From NCBI GenBank assembly GCA_018222915.1, contig JAAEZI010000006.1, positions 19,446-83,445 of the forward strand: DNA of 64,000 bases, read 5' to 3'. Positions 8,890-18,565 of the stretch are shown in pieces (position 1 is the stretch's first letter; every line of letters starts with the position of its first letter). Both the position numbers and the translations under genes were made by a program. Source of the stretch: Algicola sp. (GTDB lineage: Bacteria; Bacteroidota; Bacteroidia; Flavobacteriales; Flavobacteriaceae). The notes under the pieces are model-generated. The model was not told where the DNA came from and did not search any database. It worked only from the letters and a program-made list of their open reading frames with translations.

Positions 8890-9555
8890 TTAGTAATTTC
8901 GGCTGCCAAATATACTACTTCCAACGCGAATCATAGTACTTCCACATTGAATTGCGATTTGATAATCACCACTCATACCCATGGATATAGTTTGAAATTG
9001 ACAATTCGCGGTTGCGATGTCTTTTAAATCTTCATAAACCGTTTTTAGTCGCTTAAATTCTTGCGTGATTTGCTGCTCATCATCCGTAAAGGTTGCCATA
9101 CCCATAACGCCTGTGATTTTAATATGTTTTAATTCTGAAAAAGCTTCAGAAGTCAACAATGCTTTTGCATCATGTGATGACATACCAAATTTACTGTCTT
9201 CCTCAGCAATTTTAATTTGAAGCAGGCAATCGATAATTCTGTCGTGTTTTTTAGCTTGTTTATTGACTTCCTTTAGCAGTTTTAAGCTGTCCACACCATG
9301 AATAAGACTCACAAAACTTGCCATGTATTTCACTTTATTTCGCTGAACATGACCAATCATATGCCATTGAACATCTTTTGGCATTTGCTCATGCTTATCG
9401 GTCATTTCTTGGATTTTATTCTCTCCAAAAATCCGCTGACCAGCTTTATAAGCTTCCATCAAATCTGAGATAGGTTTGGTTTTAGAAACTGCAACTAGAG
9501 ACACGTGGTTTGGAATTTCTTGTTTTATCTTATGTAAGTTTTCTGCAATACTCAT
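8890..9555 (-). CDS. YggS/PROSC-family pyridoxal phosphate homeostasis protein
   Basis: A 221-residue single-domain alanine racemase-like barrel that binds PLP without known catalysis and helps balance vitamin B6 and amino acid pools. The PLP lysine is in SLVAVSKTKP (near residue 25). Other family motifs are FGENKIQE, WHMIGHVQRNK and MGMSGDY near the end. Length is normal. It is followed immediately, in the same frame, by the exonuclease/GIY-YIG gene, with only 12 bases between its stop and the proposed ATT start. Confidence 0.93.
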   Translation of the reverse strand: MSIAENLHKIKQEIPNHVSLVAVSKTKPISDLMEAYKAGQRIFGENKIQEMTDKHEQMPKDVQWHMIGHVQRNKVKYMASFVSLIHGVDSLKLLKEVNKQAKKHDRIIDCLLQIKIAEEDSKFGMSSHDAKALLTSEAFSELKHIKITGVMGMATFTDDEQQITQEFKRLKTVYEDLKDIATANCQFQTISMGMSGDYQIAIQCGSTMIRVGSSIFGSRNY

Positions 9556-9606
9556 TTCAATTCAAATTTTTATTCTCGTTTTTACAATAGATATTTTAAT
9601 GACCGT

Positions 9607-10845
9607 TTAAAATTCATAAATCGTGACACCACTTCTTAGTTTAGGCTCAATAAATGTGCTTTTCGGAGGCATTTTTAGACCGTCATCTGCTATTTGTTTC
9701 ATTTCATTAATATCAACAGGAACCATACCAAACCCAACGGCAAACTCACCGTTATCAATTTTATCTTTAACATTTATAATATCCTTTTTTCCATTGACAT
9801 AATCAATGCGGATATCATTTCTTGGATCTTCAATGCCCAGAATAGGATGTAAAATAGTTTTGTATAAAATATGTGGATCTAAAGCATCCAATGACGTTTC
9901 AAAATTATAGAGGGCTTTCCGCAGATAAAGAGAATAAAACTCGCCATCTAAATACATGCTGAAATGATGTTTTTTAGAGGGTTTATAAGGCATTATTCCT
10001 CGATTTTCAATTCTGAAAATTGTATCCAGTTGTATGAGAAACTCCTCCTTTGTGTGACCGTTTAAATCTTTTATGAGTCGATTAAACTCATGAATTCGCA
10101 ATTCGGACTCAGGAATCAAGAACGACATAAAATGGTTGTAACTCTCTTTGCCAGTATGGTTCGGGTTAAGGTTTTTCTCATCTTGATATAATAAATAGGA
10201 AGATGCAGAGCGATGATGACCATCCGCTATATAAATCGTAGGCAATTTTTCAAACTCCTTTTGAATCACGGCTATGCGATCAATATCCTCTAATTTCCAA
10301 AGGTAATGTGTATCGCGATACGTGGTTGTAAATTCGAATTCGGCACGTTCTTGCTGCACCTCTTCAATGATTTTAGATATCACGTTATTATCCGGATAAG
10401 TGAGCAGTACAGGTTCTGCGTTGAAGCCTACAGTTTTTAAATAATCTTTGAAAATTCTTTCGCGATATTCGATCGTATCTTCATGTCTTTTTATAATGTT
10501 ATTTTCATAGTCTTCGGCACTGGCTGCAGCTACAATCCCATTAAATTCTTGATAGTCACGATCTACAATTTTGTAAATATAATAGGCAGCTGTCTCGTCA
10601 TGAACAAAAATCGAATCTTCTTTGAATTCTAAATACCGATTTCTTACAAGTTGATAGCGTTCAGTTCCTGTGATTTCCCTATCGTATTTATAACCCGGAT
10701 TTACAATATGTAAGAATGAAAAAGGATTATAGTCTAATCGCGCTTCTCGTTCCGCCTGTGTATAGGTTTGATAAGATCTTGAAGCGACGAGACTCACCTT
10801 GTCTCTTGTGGGTCTAACGGCTTTAAAAGGGTCTATTCGTGCCAA
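9607..10845 (-). CDS. DUF1015 family protein
   Basis: 412 residues with the characteristic opening (IDPFKAVRPTRDKV), YIADGHHR in the middle and the C-terminal PPKSTFIEPKLRSG that mark this widespread family. The biochemical function is not established; in some bacteria and archaea it neighbours phosphoserine or amino-acid metabolism genes, but nothing here confirms that. The start is TTG at 10843-10845, directly abutting the stop of the M23 peptidase gene (10846-10848), and gives the expected family N-terminus, so coupled translation is likely. Confidence 0.9.
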   Translation of the reverse strand: MARIDPFKAVRPTRDKVSLVASRSYQTYTQAEREARLDYNPFSFLHIVNPGYKYDREITGTERYQLVRNRYLEFKEDSIFVHDETAAYYIYKIVDRDYQEFNGIVAAASAEDYENNIIKRHEDTIEYRERIFKDYLKTVGFNAEPVLLTYPDNNVISKIIEEVQQERAEFEFTTTYRDTHYLWKLEDIDRIAVIQKEFEKLPTIYIADGHHRSASSYLLYQDEKNLNPNHTGKESYNHFMSFLIPESELRIHEFNRLIKDLNGHTKEEFLIQLDTIFRIENRGIMPYKPSKKHHFSMYLDGEFYSLYLRKALYNFETSLDALDPHILYKTILHPILGIEDPRNDIRIDYVNGKKDIINVKDKIDNGEFAVGFGMVPVDINEMKQIADDGLKMPPKSTFIEPKLRSGVTIYEF

Positions 10846-11490
10846 TTATTTTCTGTTTTTAGTTATAAATAATGTCGGGTCTAGATAACCAGTAATGTCT
10901 GAGCCATATCCTGAGCCGATATCCAAATTTAGGATGTCCCTAATCTCCAAATGGAGATGTGCCAGATAACGTCCATTACAATTTCCAATGGTTCCTAATT
11001 GCTCGCCTTTTTTTATATAAGTATCTTCCAGGACAACGACCGAATCGCAGTGTGCATAAAGTGATTCATATAATTGGTCTTTATGTTGATGTACGACTCT
11101 AATGACATTTCCCCAGCCTCCGCCATAATCTTTAACTTCACTAATATAACCATTAGCAATCGCATAAATTGGATCCCCTAAATCACTGTTTCCGCCATGA
11201 ATACCATTCCAGTCGTCACCTAAATGATCATTTTCTTGAAATTTCTGAGCATTATAGTATTGATGTCCATCTGGTTTTCCTACAGGAAAGTCAAATCCGT
11301 TTGAGATAAACTCCGTATGATTGGTAAAAAGGGTCTTAGCGCTTTTTTGAGACGCTAAATTAGCTGAGTGATTTTTTTCTATGCCGTTTTTTGAAGTCGA
11401 TTCAGTCACATGTGTCTTTTGATTTTTTTTACAGGATAAACAAGTTAAAAAAATCAAAGCGACAACGACACCAAACCTTTTCATCTTCAT
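10846..11490 (-). CDS. Lipoprotein M23 (LytM-type) metallopeptidase
   Basis: Predicted lipoprotein: a short hydrophobic signal with a Cys lipobox (LTCLSC, Cys at about 20). The C-terminal two thirds is an M23 domain with zinc ligands HLGDD (HxGxD) and HLHLEIRD (HxH), and SLYAHCDS carrying a further catalytic His. It is expected to be a peptidoglycan endopeptidase or related factor anchored in the periplasm. At 214 residues it is short, with no coiled coil or LysM domain visible. It abuts both neighbours: the 3-hydroxyacyl-CoA dehydrogenase gene ends at the base after its ATG, and DUF1015 starts at its stop. Confidence 0.9.
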   Translation of the reverse strand: MKMKRFGVVVALIFLTCLSCKKNQKTHVTESTSKNGIEKNHSANLASQKSAKTLFTNHTEFISNGFDFPVGKPDGHQYYNAQKFQENDHLGDDWNGIHGGNSDLGDPIYAIANGYISEVKDYGGGWGNVIRVVHQHKDQLYESLYAHCDSVVVLEDTYIKKGEQLGTIGNCNGRYLAHLHLEIRDILNLDIGSGYGSDITGYLDPTLFITKNRK

Positions 11491-12381
11491 TTATTTTAAA
11501 AACTGCTTCGCCACATGTTCTGCTTTTCTGCTTTCAGAATAGTCATAGAAGCCTTCACCTGACTTAACACCTAATTTTCCAGCTCTTACCATGTTCACTA
11601 ACAATGGGCAAGGCGCATATTTAGGATTATTAAAGCCGTTGTACATCACATTCAAAATAGAAAGACAGACATCTAACCCAATAAAGTCTGCTAGTTGCAG
11701 AGGTCCCATTGGATGTGCCATTCCCAATTTCATCACGGTATCAATTTCTTCCACACCAGCAACACCATTATATAATGTTTCGATAGATTCATTGAGCATC
11801 GGCATTAGGATGCGGTTCGCTACAAAACCTGGGTAATCGTTAACTTCGGTTGGAATTTTACCAAGCGTTTTAGACAATTCCATAATGTTCGCGGTGACCT
11901 CATCACTGGTATTATATCCACGTATAATTTCAACCAATTTCATAATCGGCACTGGATTCATAAAATGCATACCAATAACCATTTCAGGACGAGAGGTGAC
12001 AGCCGCAATTTGTGTAATAGAAATAGATGAGGTGTTGGTCGCTAAAATAGTGTCTTCCGGACAAGCTTCATCTAATTGTTTAAATATATTGAGTTTTAAA
12101 TCGATATTTTCAGTCGCAGCTTCTACTACCAAACTAGCATATTCAACACCTTCATTTAAATTTGTGAAAGTGGTAATATTATTTAAAGTGGATTCTTTGT
12201 CGGCTTCGGTTATTTTTTCTTTGGCCACCATGCGGTCTAAGTTCTTTGCAATGGTCGCCATCCCTTTTTTGAGCGATGCTTCGCTTATATCTATTAATTG
12301 TACTTTAAATCCAGATTGTGCAAATGTATGGGCAATTCCATTTCCCATTGTACCTGCGCCTATAACTGCTACATTTTTCAT
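11491..12381 (-). CDS. 3-hydroxybutyryl-CoA (3-hydroxyacyl-CoA) dehydrogenase
   Basis: NAD(P)-dependent oxidation or reduction of 3-hydroxyacyl-CoA. The N-terminal Rossmann motif is VIGAGTMGNGIA (residues 5-16). The catalytic region has ATNTSSISIT, and His-Glu type residues occur in GMHFMNPVP. The C-terminal helical domain has FVANRILMP and LGVKSGEGFYDYS. At 296 residues it is the stand-alone type (Hbd/PaaH-like), not the FadB multifunctional enzyme. Fatty acid or aromatic-acid degradation is the likely pathway. It is downstream of the Gfo/Idh gene by 26 bases and abuts the M23 gene. Confidence 0.93.
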   Translation of the reverse strand: MKNVAVIGAGTMGNGIAHTFAQSGFKVQLIDISEASLKKGMATIAKNLDRMVAKEKITEADKESTLNNITTFTNLNEGVEYASLVVEAATENIDLKLNIFKQLDEACPEDTILATNTSSISITQIAAVTSRPEMVIGMHFMNPVPIMKLVEIIRGYNTSDEVTANIMELSKTLGKIPTEVNDYPGFVANRILMPMLNESIETLYNGVAGVEEIDTVMKLGMAHPMGPLQLADFIGLDVCLSILNVMYNGFNNPKYAPCPLLVNMVRAGKLGVKSGEGFYDYSESRKAEHVAKQFLK

Positions 12382-12407
12382 TTATATATGCTTTAATTTA
12401 TTTGTTA

Positions 12408-13367
12408 TTAAAAACAATCGATAATCATGGTTGCGACTCTCAGAGCTTCGGTACCGTCATGCAATGTAACGATTGGTGTTGTGTTATTATTGATAGCATC
12501 CGCAAAGGTTTCCAATTCGTCTAAAATCGCATTGTTGTTAGAGATTTCAGGATTGTCAAAATATATTTGTTTTTTGACGCCTTCGGCATTTTGGAGAATC
12601 ATATCGAAATCTCCTGGATGTTCGGGTGCATCTTTCATCTTGACTACCTCACATTTCTTTTCAAGGAAGTCCACTGAAATATAGGCATCCTTTTGAAAAA
12701 ATCGCGTTTTACGCATGTTTTTAAGAGATATGCGACTGGCTGTTAAATTCGCCACACAGCCATTTTCAAATTCGATACGTGCATTCGCAATATCAGGTGT
12801 ATCACTAATTACTGAAACACCACTTGCTGAAATATGCTTAACCTTGGAAGGTACTACACTCAAAATGATATCTATATCGTGAATCATTAAATCCAATACC
12901 ACAGGTACATCTGTTCCTCGAGGATTGAATTCCGCAAGACGATGTGTTTCGATAAACATCGGGTTTTTGACCTGATCTTTAATGGCGATAAATGCAGGAT
13001 TGAAGCGTTCAACATGGCCTACTTGACCACGAATATCATGCTCTGCCAATAAGCTTCTTATATGTTCTGCTTCTTCAACGGTGTTTGTGATAGGCTTTTC
13101 GATAAAAATATGCTTCCCCTTAGAAATGGCTTTTTTAGCACAATCGTAATGTGATAAGGTTGGCGTAACAATATCGACCATATCAACAGCATCTAGTAAG
13201 GCTTCAATGGAATTAAAGTACTTATAACCAAATTCTTCCTCAACCTTTTTAGCGTTGGTTTCATCCGCATCATAAAAACCAATGAGGTCATATTTTTCAG
13301 ATTGATTAAGAAGTCTTAAATGAATTTTACCGAGGTGACCAGCACCAAGAACACCAGCTTTTAGCAT
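12408..13367 (-). CDS. Gfo/Idh/MocA-family oxidoreductase
   Basis: 319 residues. The N-terminal NAD(P)-binding fold has GVLGAGHLGKIH (residues 5-16). The family's EKP motif is in FIEKPIT (near residue 95), and the C-terminal substrate domain contains DLMIHDIDII. Members use sugars or related polyols; the substrate here is unknown. It is the first gene of the long minus-strand run that reaches miaA, divergent from pcm, so the shared 160-base gap 13368-13527 should carry promoters for both, though I see no convincing consensus there. Confidence 0.88.
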   Translation of the reverse strand: MLKAGVLGAGHLGKIHLRLLNQSEKYDLIGFYDADETNAKKVEEEFGYKYFNSIEALLDAVDMVDIVTPTLSHYDCAKKAISKGKHIFIEKPITNTVEEAEHIRSLLAEHDIRGQVGHVERFNPAFIAIKDQVKNPMFIETHRLAEFNPRGTDVPVVLDLMIHDIDIILSVVPSKVKHISASGVSVISDTPDIANARIEFENGCVANLTASRISLKNMRKTRFFQKDAYISVDFLEKKCEVVKMKDAPEHPGDFDMILQNAEGVKKQIYFDNPEISNNNAILDELETFADAINNNTTPIVTLHDGTEALRVATMIIDCF

Positions 13368-13527
13368 TGTTTTACGTTTTCAACAAAAATAAGATTTTTC
13401 GTAGTTTTTATGATGAAATTTACGATAAATAATGAGGAAATTGATATGGTTAATAAATCCCTTCAGTTTAATTTTTAGTATAAAAATGTTTGCATTATTT
13501 TAGCATAGAGAACCTAACTTATCAACT

Positions 13528-14169
13528 TTGAAAGACACGCTTAAACATCAAGGACTACGGCAGAAACTCGTTGAGGTCATTAAAAATAAAGGGATAACTG
13601 ACCCAAAGGTTATTGAGGCTATTGGAAGAATTCCTAGACATCTTTTTATGGATTCAGGTTTTCTGGATCATGCCTATCAAGATAAAGCGTTCCCGATTGC
13701 TGCAGATCAAACTATTTCACAACCCTATACCGTGGCATTTCAAACAGAATTACTCCAAGTCAAACCTGGTCATAAAATTTTAGAAATTGGGACGGGTAGT
13801 GGTTATCAAACAGCCGTGTTATGTGTCATGGGAGCAAAGGTTTACAGTATTGAACGTCAGCATGAATTGTATAAAAAAACCAGCCAGTTTTTACCTAAAA
13901 TAGGGTATAGGCCGAAGAAGTTGGTCTTTGGAGATGGTTATATTGGCATGGAAAGTGAAGCGCCTTTTGATAGTATTATTGTCACTGCTGGAGCACCATT
14001 TGTTCCTAAGCCACTATTGAGTCAATTAAAAATAGGCGGACGATTAGTCATTCCTGTAGGTGATGATGTTCAGGTCATGACTTTGTTCGTCAGAAAAGGT
14101 CCCAAAGACTTTGAACAACACGAGTATGGAGAATTTCGATTTGTACCGCTATTAGAAGATAAAAACTAA
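13528..14169 (+). CDS. pcm: Protein-L-isoaspartate O-methyltransferase
   Basis: Repairs isomerised aspartyl residues in aged proteins by SAM-dependent methyl transfer. The SAM-binding motif I is ILEIGTGSGYQTAVL (about residues 85-99). Upstream is the family's DQTISQPYTVAFQTELL, and downstream are YSIERQ and DGYIGMESEAPFDSIIVTAGAP. At 213 residues the length is normal. The start is TTG at 13528, which matches the expected N-terminus (MKDTLKHQGLR); there is no in-frame ATG before the conserved region. Its last 4 bases overlap, tail to tail, the end of the SnoaL-like gene on the other strand. Confidence 0.94.
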   Translation: MKDTLKHQGLRQKLVEVIKNKGITDPKVIEAIGRIPRHLFMDSGFLDHAYQDKAFPIAADQTISQPYTVAFQTELLQVKPGHKILEIGTGSGYQTAVLCVMGAKVYSIERQHELYKKTSQFLPKIGYRPKKLVFGDGYIGMESEAPFDSIIVTAGAPFVPKPLLSQLKIGGRLVIPVGDDVQVMTLFVRKGPKDFEQHEYGEFRFVPLLEDKN

Positions 14170-14684
14170 TGTTTTGGTAAATAGGCTTCAGGAATAGGAT
14201 GATCCTCAGTTTCCTGTTGCCAGTAAATATTGACAATCCACCAGCGATGACCATCATGTAATAATTGAATGCTATTAATGCCTCTCATGAAGGGTTCTGA
14301 GTCGCTTTTACTTCTGTAAGATTCATAGGTACTGAATACCTGAGCTATATTTCCGAAAGTTTGTGTACTTCGATGAATTTCAACTTCATGAAAACCATTC
14401 TCTACTAACCATGTTCCAGCGCGTTCTATATAACCATCAGGAGTTATAAAACTCGCATCAAATTTACCGTCTTTCGTTTTGCTAGTTGGGATAAGCTTGG
14501 CGTCTTTATGAAATAAATAACGGAATAAATCCCAATCGCGTGCTTCACCTTTTTCTCCTGAAATCACCGAGTATAGTGATTCCAAAGTGCTGTCTAGCGT
14601 CGTTACATGCGATGAGTAGTCTACTTCTTGTTGGGCGAACAATGTGGTACTGGATAATACGAATAAAAAAATGAGATGTTTCAT
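14166..14684 (-). CDS. Exported SnoaL/NTF2-like hypothetical protein
   Basis: 172 residues with a signal peptide (about 1-17, ending LFAQ). The rest fits an NTF2-like cone fold: an opening helix (SLYSVISGEKG), RDWDLFRYLFHKDAKLIPT, and closing strands with NSIQLLHDGHRWWIVNIYWQ. NTF2-like proteins are catalytic or merely binding, and no catalytic set can be argued here. It follows the DUF5686 protein gene by 10 bases on the same strand and may be co-transcribed with it. Function unknown. Confidence 0.75.
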   Translation of the reverse strand: MKHLIFLFVLSSTTLFAQQEVDYSSHVTTLDSTLESLYSVISGEKGEARDWDLFRYLFHKDAKLIPTSKTKDGKFDASFITPDGYIERAGTWLVENGFHEVEIHRSTQTFGNIAQVFSTYESYRSKSDSEPFMRGINSIQLLHDGHRWWIVNIYWQQETEDHPIPEAYLPKH

Positions 14685-14694
14685 AATTATGAGT

Positions 14695-17163
14695 TTAGAA
14701 AAATTTCAGGCCAAAAATAATGGCATCACTTTGAAATCCACTTAGATACGAACGTACGTAATCTAAACGTAAAAATCTAAATTTTCCCCAACCAATATTG
14801 TCTAAACCTACAGAATACTCTTGATAAGGATTCGTGTTTGGTGTCGCCAAGGCATGAGCGCCAAGCACTAAATTAAAATTAAGTTTTTTCAATAGCGGCA
14901 CTCTGCCCAATATAAAACCATTAAAATCATGTTCGGCATGCATCTCCAAATACGCGTCATTAGTGCTTAGTGCATAATATGGTAAATTATTAAAAACATC
15001 TAGATAAGTACCTTGGCCAAAATTAGTTTGGTTCCCGTTAAAATGCTGATAGTCGACAAACGCAATATCATCACCACCGAAAAACTTTCCAGCTTTCAGG
15101 TTGTAATTAAAACGTCCCATACTTGATACATTCAAGCCTTGGGATAATCTGAATTTTATCTGATCAAAGTCATAGCCATCAACAGAGGAGGAGAAGCCTT
15201 TTTCATAGCCAATTCGCAACGTGGGATATTTAGAGCTTTGTACATTAATTTTACCATCGGGATGACTCAAATAATTCTGAGCAAAATTGATCTGGGCACT
15301 CAGGTTTAATTTCATGATATTGTGCGTTGCAAAAGGAGCGATGCCATACGCGGTTTCATCCAGAGGATTGTTACTTGTATATTCTCGATCTGCCTTAGGA
15401 TACCACGCTTGATCTGTGGTATTGAATAAGGCTTTTCGTCGTTGATAACTGAGACTTGTATTTATTCGAAATCCATTGAACAATTCATTGGAGTAAGATG
15501 CTAAAACATAGCTGTTTTCATAGATTTTCATAAAGTTTTGTTCAGAAAACAATGAAAATCCGGTATTGAAACTTTTTGAGATAGGTTCACTGCCATTGAA
15601 TTGCTGTGTGGTCACACCACCTGAAACGGTCAAGTAGGGTCTAGAGATATTATTAAATTTGTAGGTGGCCGAAACGGTTCCTCTTAAGCGATCATCACTG
15701 AAGCCATAATTGATGTTTCCGTTAATCGAGAAATACCGTTGGTACTCATCGTAATATTTTCGGTAGAACACGCCTATATCGGCATTCCAACCTTGAACGG
15801 TGTTAAAACTAATAGCTTCAATAGGAGAGGAGATACCTGCGCTCCATTTTTCATAAGAATTATTGTAAGTATAACCACCTAATAAATCTCCTAGTTTCCA
15901 TTTATTTTTTACGGAATCGACAGAATCTTTGTAAGTTTTGGATTCTCGAACAACTTGTATACTGTCTTTTTTAATGTAATCGGTTATTTCTTCTTCCGTT
16001 AGGGGAACAGGCCTTAAGGTTTTCCAAAATAGAGAATCTTTTTTATTGGCTTCTGCCTCAAATGACACAATCTCACGATTAAAATCTTTTCTTGTCAGAC
16101 CTAAGTTGAATTCATAATTACTGTACACAGCTGTAAAACGACCGTCACCTTTTATTCCAAAAATACCGTATTTGAAATCTATATTCTGTGAGATTTTAGC
16201 CCAAATAGCGTCTTTTTCTGAATAAGAAAAATTTTGGGTAACGGTAATTTTATCCACTGCAGGAATGCGTGCTTGAGTCCCAGTAATATCGAGTTCCGCA
16301 GCATAAATGGTCCATTGATCCTCAACAATATAAATCAATCCTTCAAACACAGGGTCGTTTTCTCGTCTTGGTGTTACTTTTATTTTGTTTATCAAATTTC
16401 CGCGATCATCATAAAATACACCTTCTAGTTGATAACGATAGTATCCAAAGGCATTATTTGCGATGGGAGAGACAATTTTATTGCCCAAAGTGATGGTATT
16501 GTCATAAAGCTCAAACTCAACATCTATTGCGGTATTAAAACTGAAGCCATTGTCATTTCCACTCACTTTCGAAGCTATGATTTTTTCCTTGAGTTTATTA
16601 GGTCTTAGGAACTGTAATTTTGAAATAGTTTCGGATAAATATATCACACCACTGCGTGTAGAGTCTAAGCCACCACCAAGATCGCCCATGTCTTGTCCCA
16701 TAAATGTTTCAGGAGCATCCTTAATTCGTATGAGTCCGCGAGAATAGAAATCGGCTGCATAGCTTTTAATTTTATTCAGATTGATATCTCTTTGTGCAAT
16801 GGCCTTCCGAATAATAATGTTAGCAGGATTTTCTTCCGAATTAATAACCACTTCATTCAGTGATATTTCCTCATCTATGAGTGTTGCATCCAGAGTAAAC
16901 GGGAAGGATGAGATGTCTACTTCTTTTTTTACGGTTTTATAGCCTAAATACTGAAAAACGACGGTATAGGTGTCTGGATTCGTGATATTCAGTTCATAAT
17001 AACCATCTTCGTTACTAGTGGTTCCTTTATAGGTGTTTTCAATAAAGATATTGACGAATGCCAGTGGTTGATCATTACTATCTGTAACGGTTCCTTCAAT
17101 TTGAGAAAAACTTTGAAAACTAATGAAAAGCGCAAAAATGCAAAAGCGTAATGTTAAGGTCAT
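14695..17163 (-). CDS. DUF5686 outer-membrane protein with carboxypeptidase-regulatory-like domain
   Basis: 822 residues. A signal peptide (about 1-20) is followed by a CarboxypepD-reg-like beta-sandwich (GTVTDSNDQPLAFVNIFIENT ... GYYEL, about 24-105), then a long DUF5686-type region rich in aromatic beta strands that should form an outer-membrane barrel. The C-terminus ends in an aromatic strand (IIFGLKFF), as barrel proteins do. It resembles TonB-dependent receptors in its N-terminal domain but has no plug domain that I can see. Transport or assembly role unknown. The smpB gene lies upstream across a 113-base gap. Confidence 0.85.
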   Translation of the reverse strand: MTLTLRFCIFALFISFQSFSQIEGTVTDSNDQPLAFVNIFIENTYKGTTSNEDGYYELNITNPDTYTVVFQYLGYKTVKKEVDISSFPFTLDATLIDEEISLNEVVINSEENPANIIIRKAIAQRDINLNKIKSYAADFYSRGLIRIKDAPETFMGQDMGDLGGGLDSTRSGVIYLSETISKLQFLRPNKLKEKIIASKVSGNDNGFSFNTAIDVEFELYDNTITLGNKIVSPIANNAFGYYRYQLEGVFYDDRGNLINKIKVTPRRENDPVFEGLIYIVEDQWTIYAAELDITGTQARIPAVDKITVTQNFSYSEKDAIWAKISQNIDFKYGIFGIKGDGRFTAVYSNYEFNLGLTRKDFNREIVSFEAEANKKDSLFWKTLRPVPLTEEEITDYIKKDSIQVVRESKTYKDSVDSVKNKWKLGDLLGGYTYNNSYEKWSAGISSPIEAISFNTVQGWNADIGVFYRKYYDEYQRYFSINGNINYGFSDDRLRGTVSATYKFNNISRPYLTVSGGVTTQQFNGSEPISKSFNTGFSLFSEQNFMKIYENSYVLASYSNELFNGFRINTSLSYQRRKALFNTTDQAWYPKADREYTSNNPLDETAYGIAPFATHNIMKLNLSAQINFAQNYLSHPDGKINVQSSKYPTLRIGYEKGFSSSVDGYDFDQIKFRLSQGLNVSSMGRFNYNLKAGKFFGGDDIAFVDYQHFNGNQTNFGQGTYLDVFNNLPYYALSTNDAYLEMHAEHDFNGFILGRVPLLKKLNFNLVLGAHALATPNTNPYQEYSVGLDNIGWGKFRFLRLDYVRSYLSGFQSDAIIFGLKFF

Positions 17164-17276
17164 AAGTATCGTGATTGATGGTTATATTCATACAGACGTC
17201 AATTTACATAAAATGGTTGCCTGGAAGGTTCAAACTTAGTAATTAATCACCTTCAGAATTGTTAAACAATCACAAA

Positions 17277-17735
17277 TTACCTATAAATTTTCTTAATACG
17301 ATCCAAGTTTCTTTTGTTGTCTCGATCCTTGATGGAATCACGCTTGTCATAGAGTTTTTTACCTTTTCCTAAGGCTATCTCTAATTTGGCCAAGCCTCTA
17401 TCATTGATAAATAAGCGCAATGGGATGATAGCGTTTCCTTTAATGTTGACTTCCTTTTCTAGTTTTTTAAGCTCTCGTTTATTAAGTAATAATTTGCGTT
17501 GCGCCTTAGGTTTATGGTTGTAGTAATTGCCATAAACATATTCTTGGATGGTCATGTTGATGACAAATAATTCACCACGATCATTAAATTCACAAAAGCT
17601 TTCTGCAATCGATGCCTTGCTATCTCTAATAGATTTAATTTCGGTACCAGTCAATACAATGCCAGCGGTGTACGTATCTAAGATTTCGTACTCGAACTTC
17701 GCCTTTTTATTCTTTATGTTTACCGTTTTTTGCAT
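17277..17735 (-). CDS. smpB: SsrA-binding protein
   Basis: Partner of tmRNA in trans-translation and ribosome rescue. Family features are [11 protein letters not shown] at the N-terminus, [31 protein letters not shown], and the C-terminal basic tail [17 protein letters not shown]. The ATG at 17735 gives 152 residues, the usual size, and is preferred over an upstream TTG at 17744. The ssrA RNA gene itself was not seen in this window. Confidence 0.96.
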   Translation of the reverse strand: MQKTVNIKNKKAKFEYEILDTYTAGIVLTGTEIKSIRDSKASIAESFCEFNDRGELFVINMTIQEYVYGNYYNHKPKAQRKLLLNKRELKKLEKEVNIKGNAIIPLRLFINDRGLAKLEIALGKGKKLYDKRDSIKDRDNKRNLDRIKKIYR

Positions 17736-17818
17736 GATAGACAAAGGTAAATAATTTTAATAGTTTTGTATGAAATGAAGTCATTAGTTTTCCGACTTAT
17801 GATTGAAATGTTCTAAAC

Positions 17819-18565
17819 ATGAAACAGATTTTAATACTTCTTATGGCGGTTTTTCTATGGAGCTGTGTCGATTCTAAAACCGAAACTAGTTCTGCTGAAG
17901 CCATCGTAGATCGCGCTATTGCCGTTGCAGGAGGTCATATCGTAGATACATCAACAATTGCATTTAGTTTTAGAGATAAACGTTACAAAGCTATGCGCAA
18001 CCAAGGGCAATTTAAATTGGAACGCACATTCAAGGATTCGGTCACCACTGTAAGAGATGTTTTGTCAAATGAAGGCTTTAAACGCTTTTTAGATTCTAAG
18101 GAAATGATAGTAGCAGACTCCATGATTCCGAGGTATTCGGCTTCCGTTAATTCCGTTCATTATTTTTCAGTGCTTCCATATGGCTTAAACGATGCCGCTG
18201 TAAATTTGAAATTATTACCTGATACAACGATTGACAACGACGTTTTCTACAGCATTCAAGTGACATTTTCTGAAGAAGGTGGTGGCGAAGATTTTGAAGA
18301 TGTGTTTATGTACTGGATTGATAAAGAGACTTATAAAGTAGCGTATTTGGCATATTCGTATAACGAAGCAGATGGTCAAGGATTACGTTTTAGAAAAGCC
18401 AAAAATGAACGCAATATAAAAGGCATTCGTTTTGTAGATTATGACAATTATAAGCCGAAAGACCCAAGGGGTGGTCTTACTGAATTACCTCAGTTGTTTT
18501 CGAATAACAAGTTAGAACTTCTGTCCAATATTGCTTTAGAGGATATCCAAGTATCTTTTAATTGA
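17819..18565 (+). CDS. DUF6503-like lipoprotein
   Basis: 248 residues starting with a short signal and a lipobox-like LWSCV (Cys at 16), so probably anchored in a membrane facing the periplasm. The mature part resembles the Bacteroidetes-specific family with AIAVAGG..., FSFRDKRYKA, then a beta-rich region with FMYWIDKETYKVAYLAYSY. I recognise it as a DUF6503-type protein from memory; the function is unknown and it may have a LolA/LolB-like fold. Its 3' end overlaps the histidine phosphatase gene on the other strand by 8 bases. Confidence 0.7.
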   Translation: MKQILILLMAVFLWSCVDSKTETSSAEAIVDRAIAVAGGHIVDTSTIAFSFRDKRYKAMRNQGQFKLERTFKDSVTTVRDVLSNEGFKRFLDSKEMIVADSMIPRYSASVNSVHYFSVLPYGLNDAAVNLKLLPDTTIDNDVFYSIQVTFSEEGGGEDFEDVFMYWIDKETYKVAYLAYSYNEADGQGLRFRKAKNERNIKGIRFVDYDNYKPKDPRGGLTELPQLFSNNKLELLSNIALEDIQVSFN

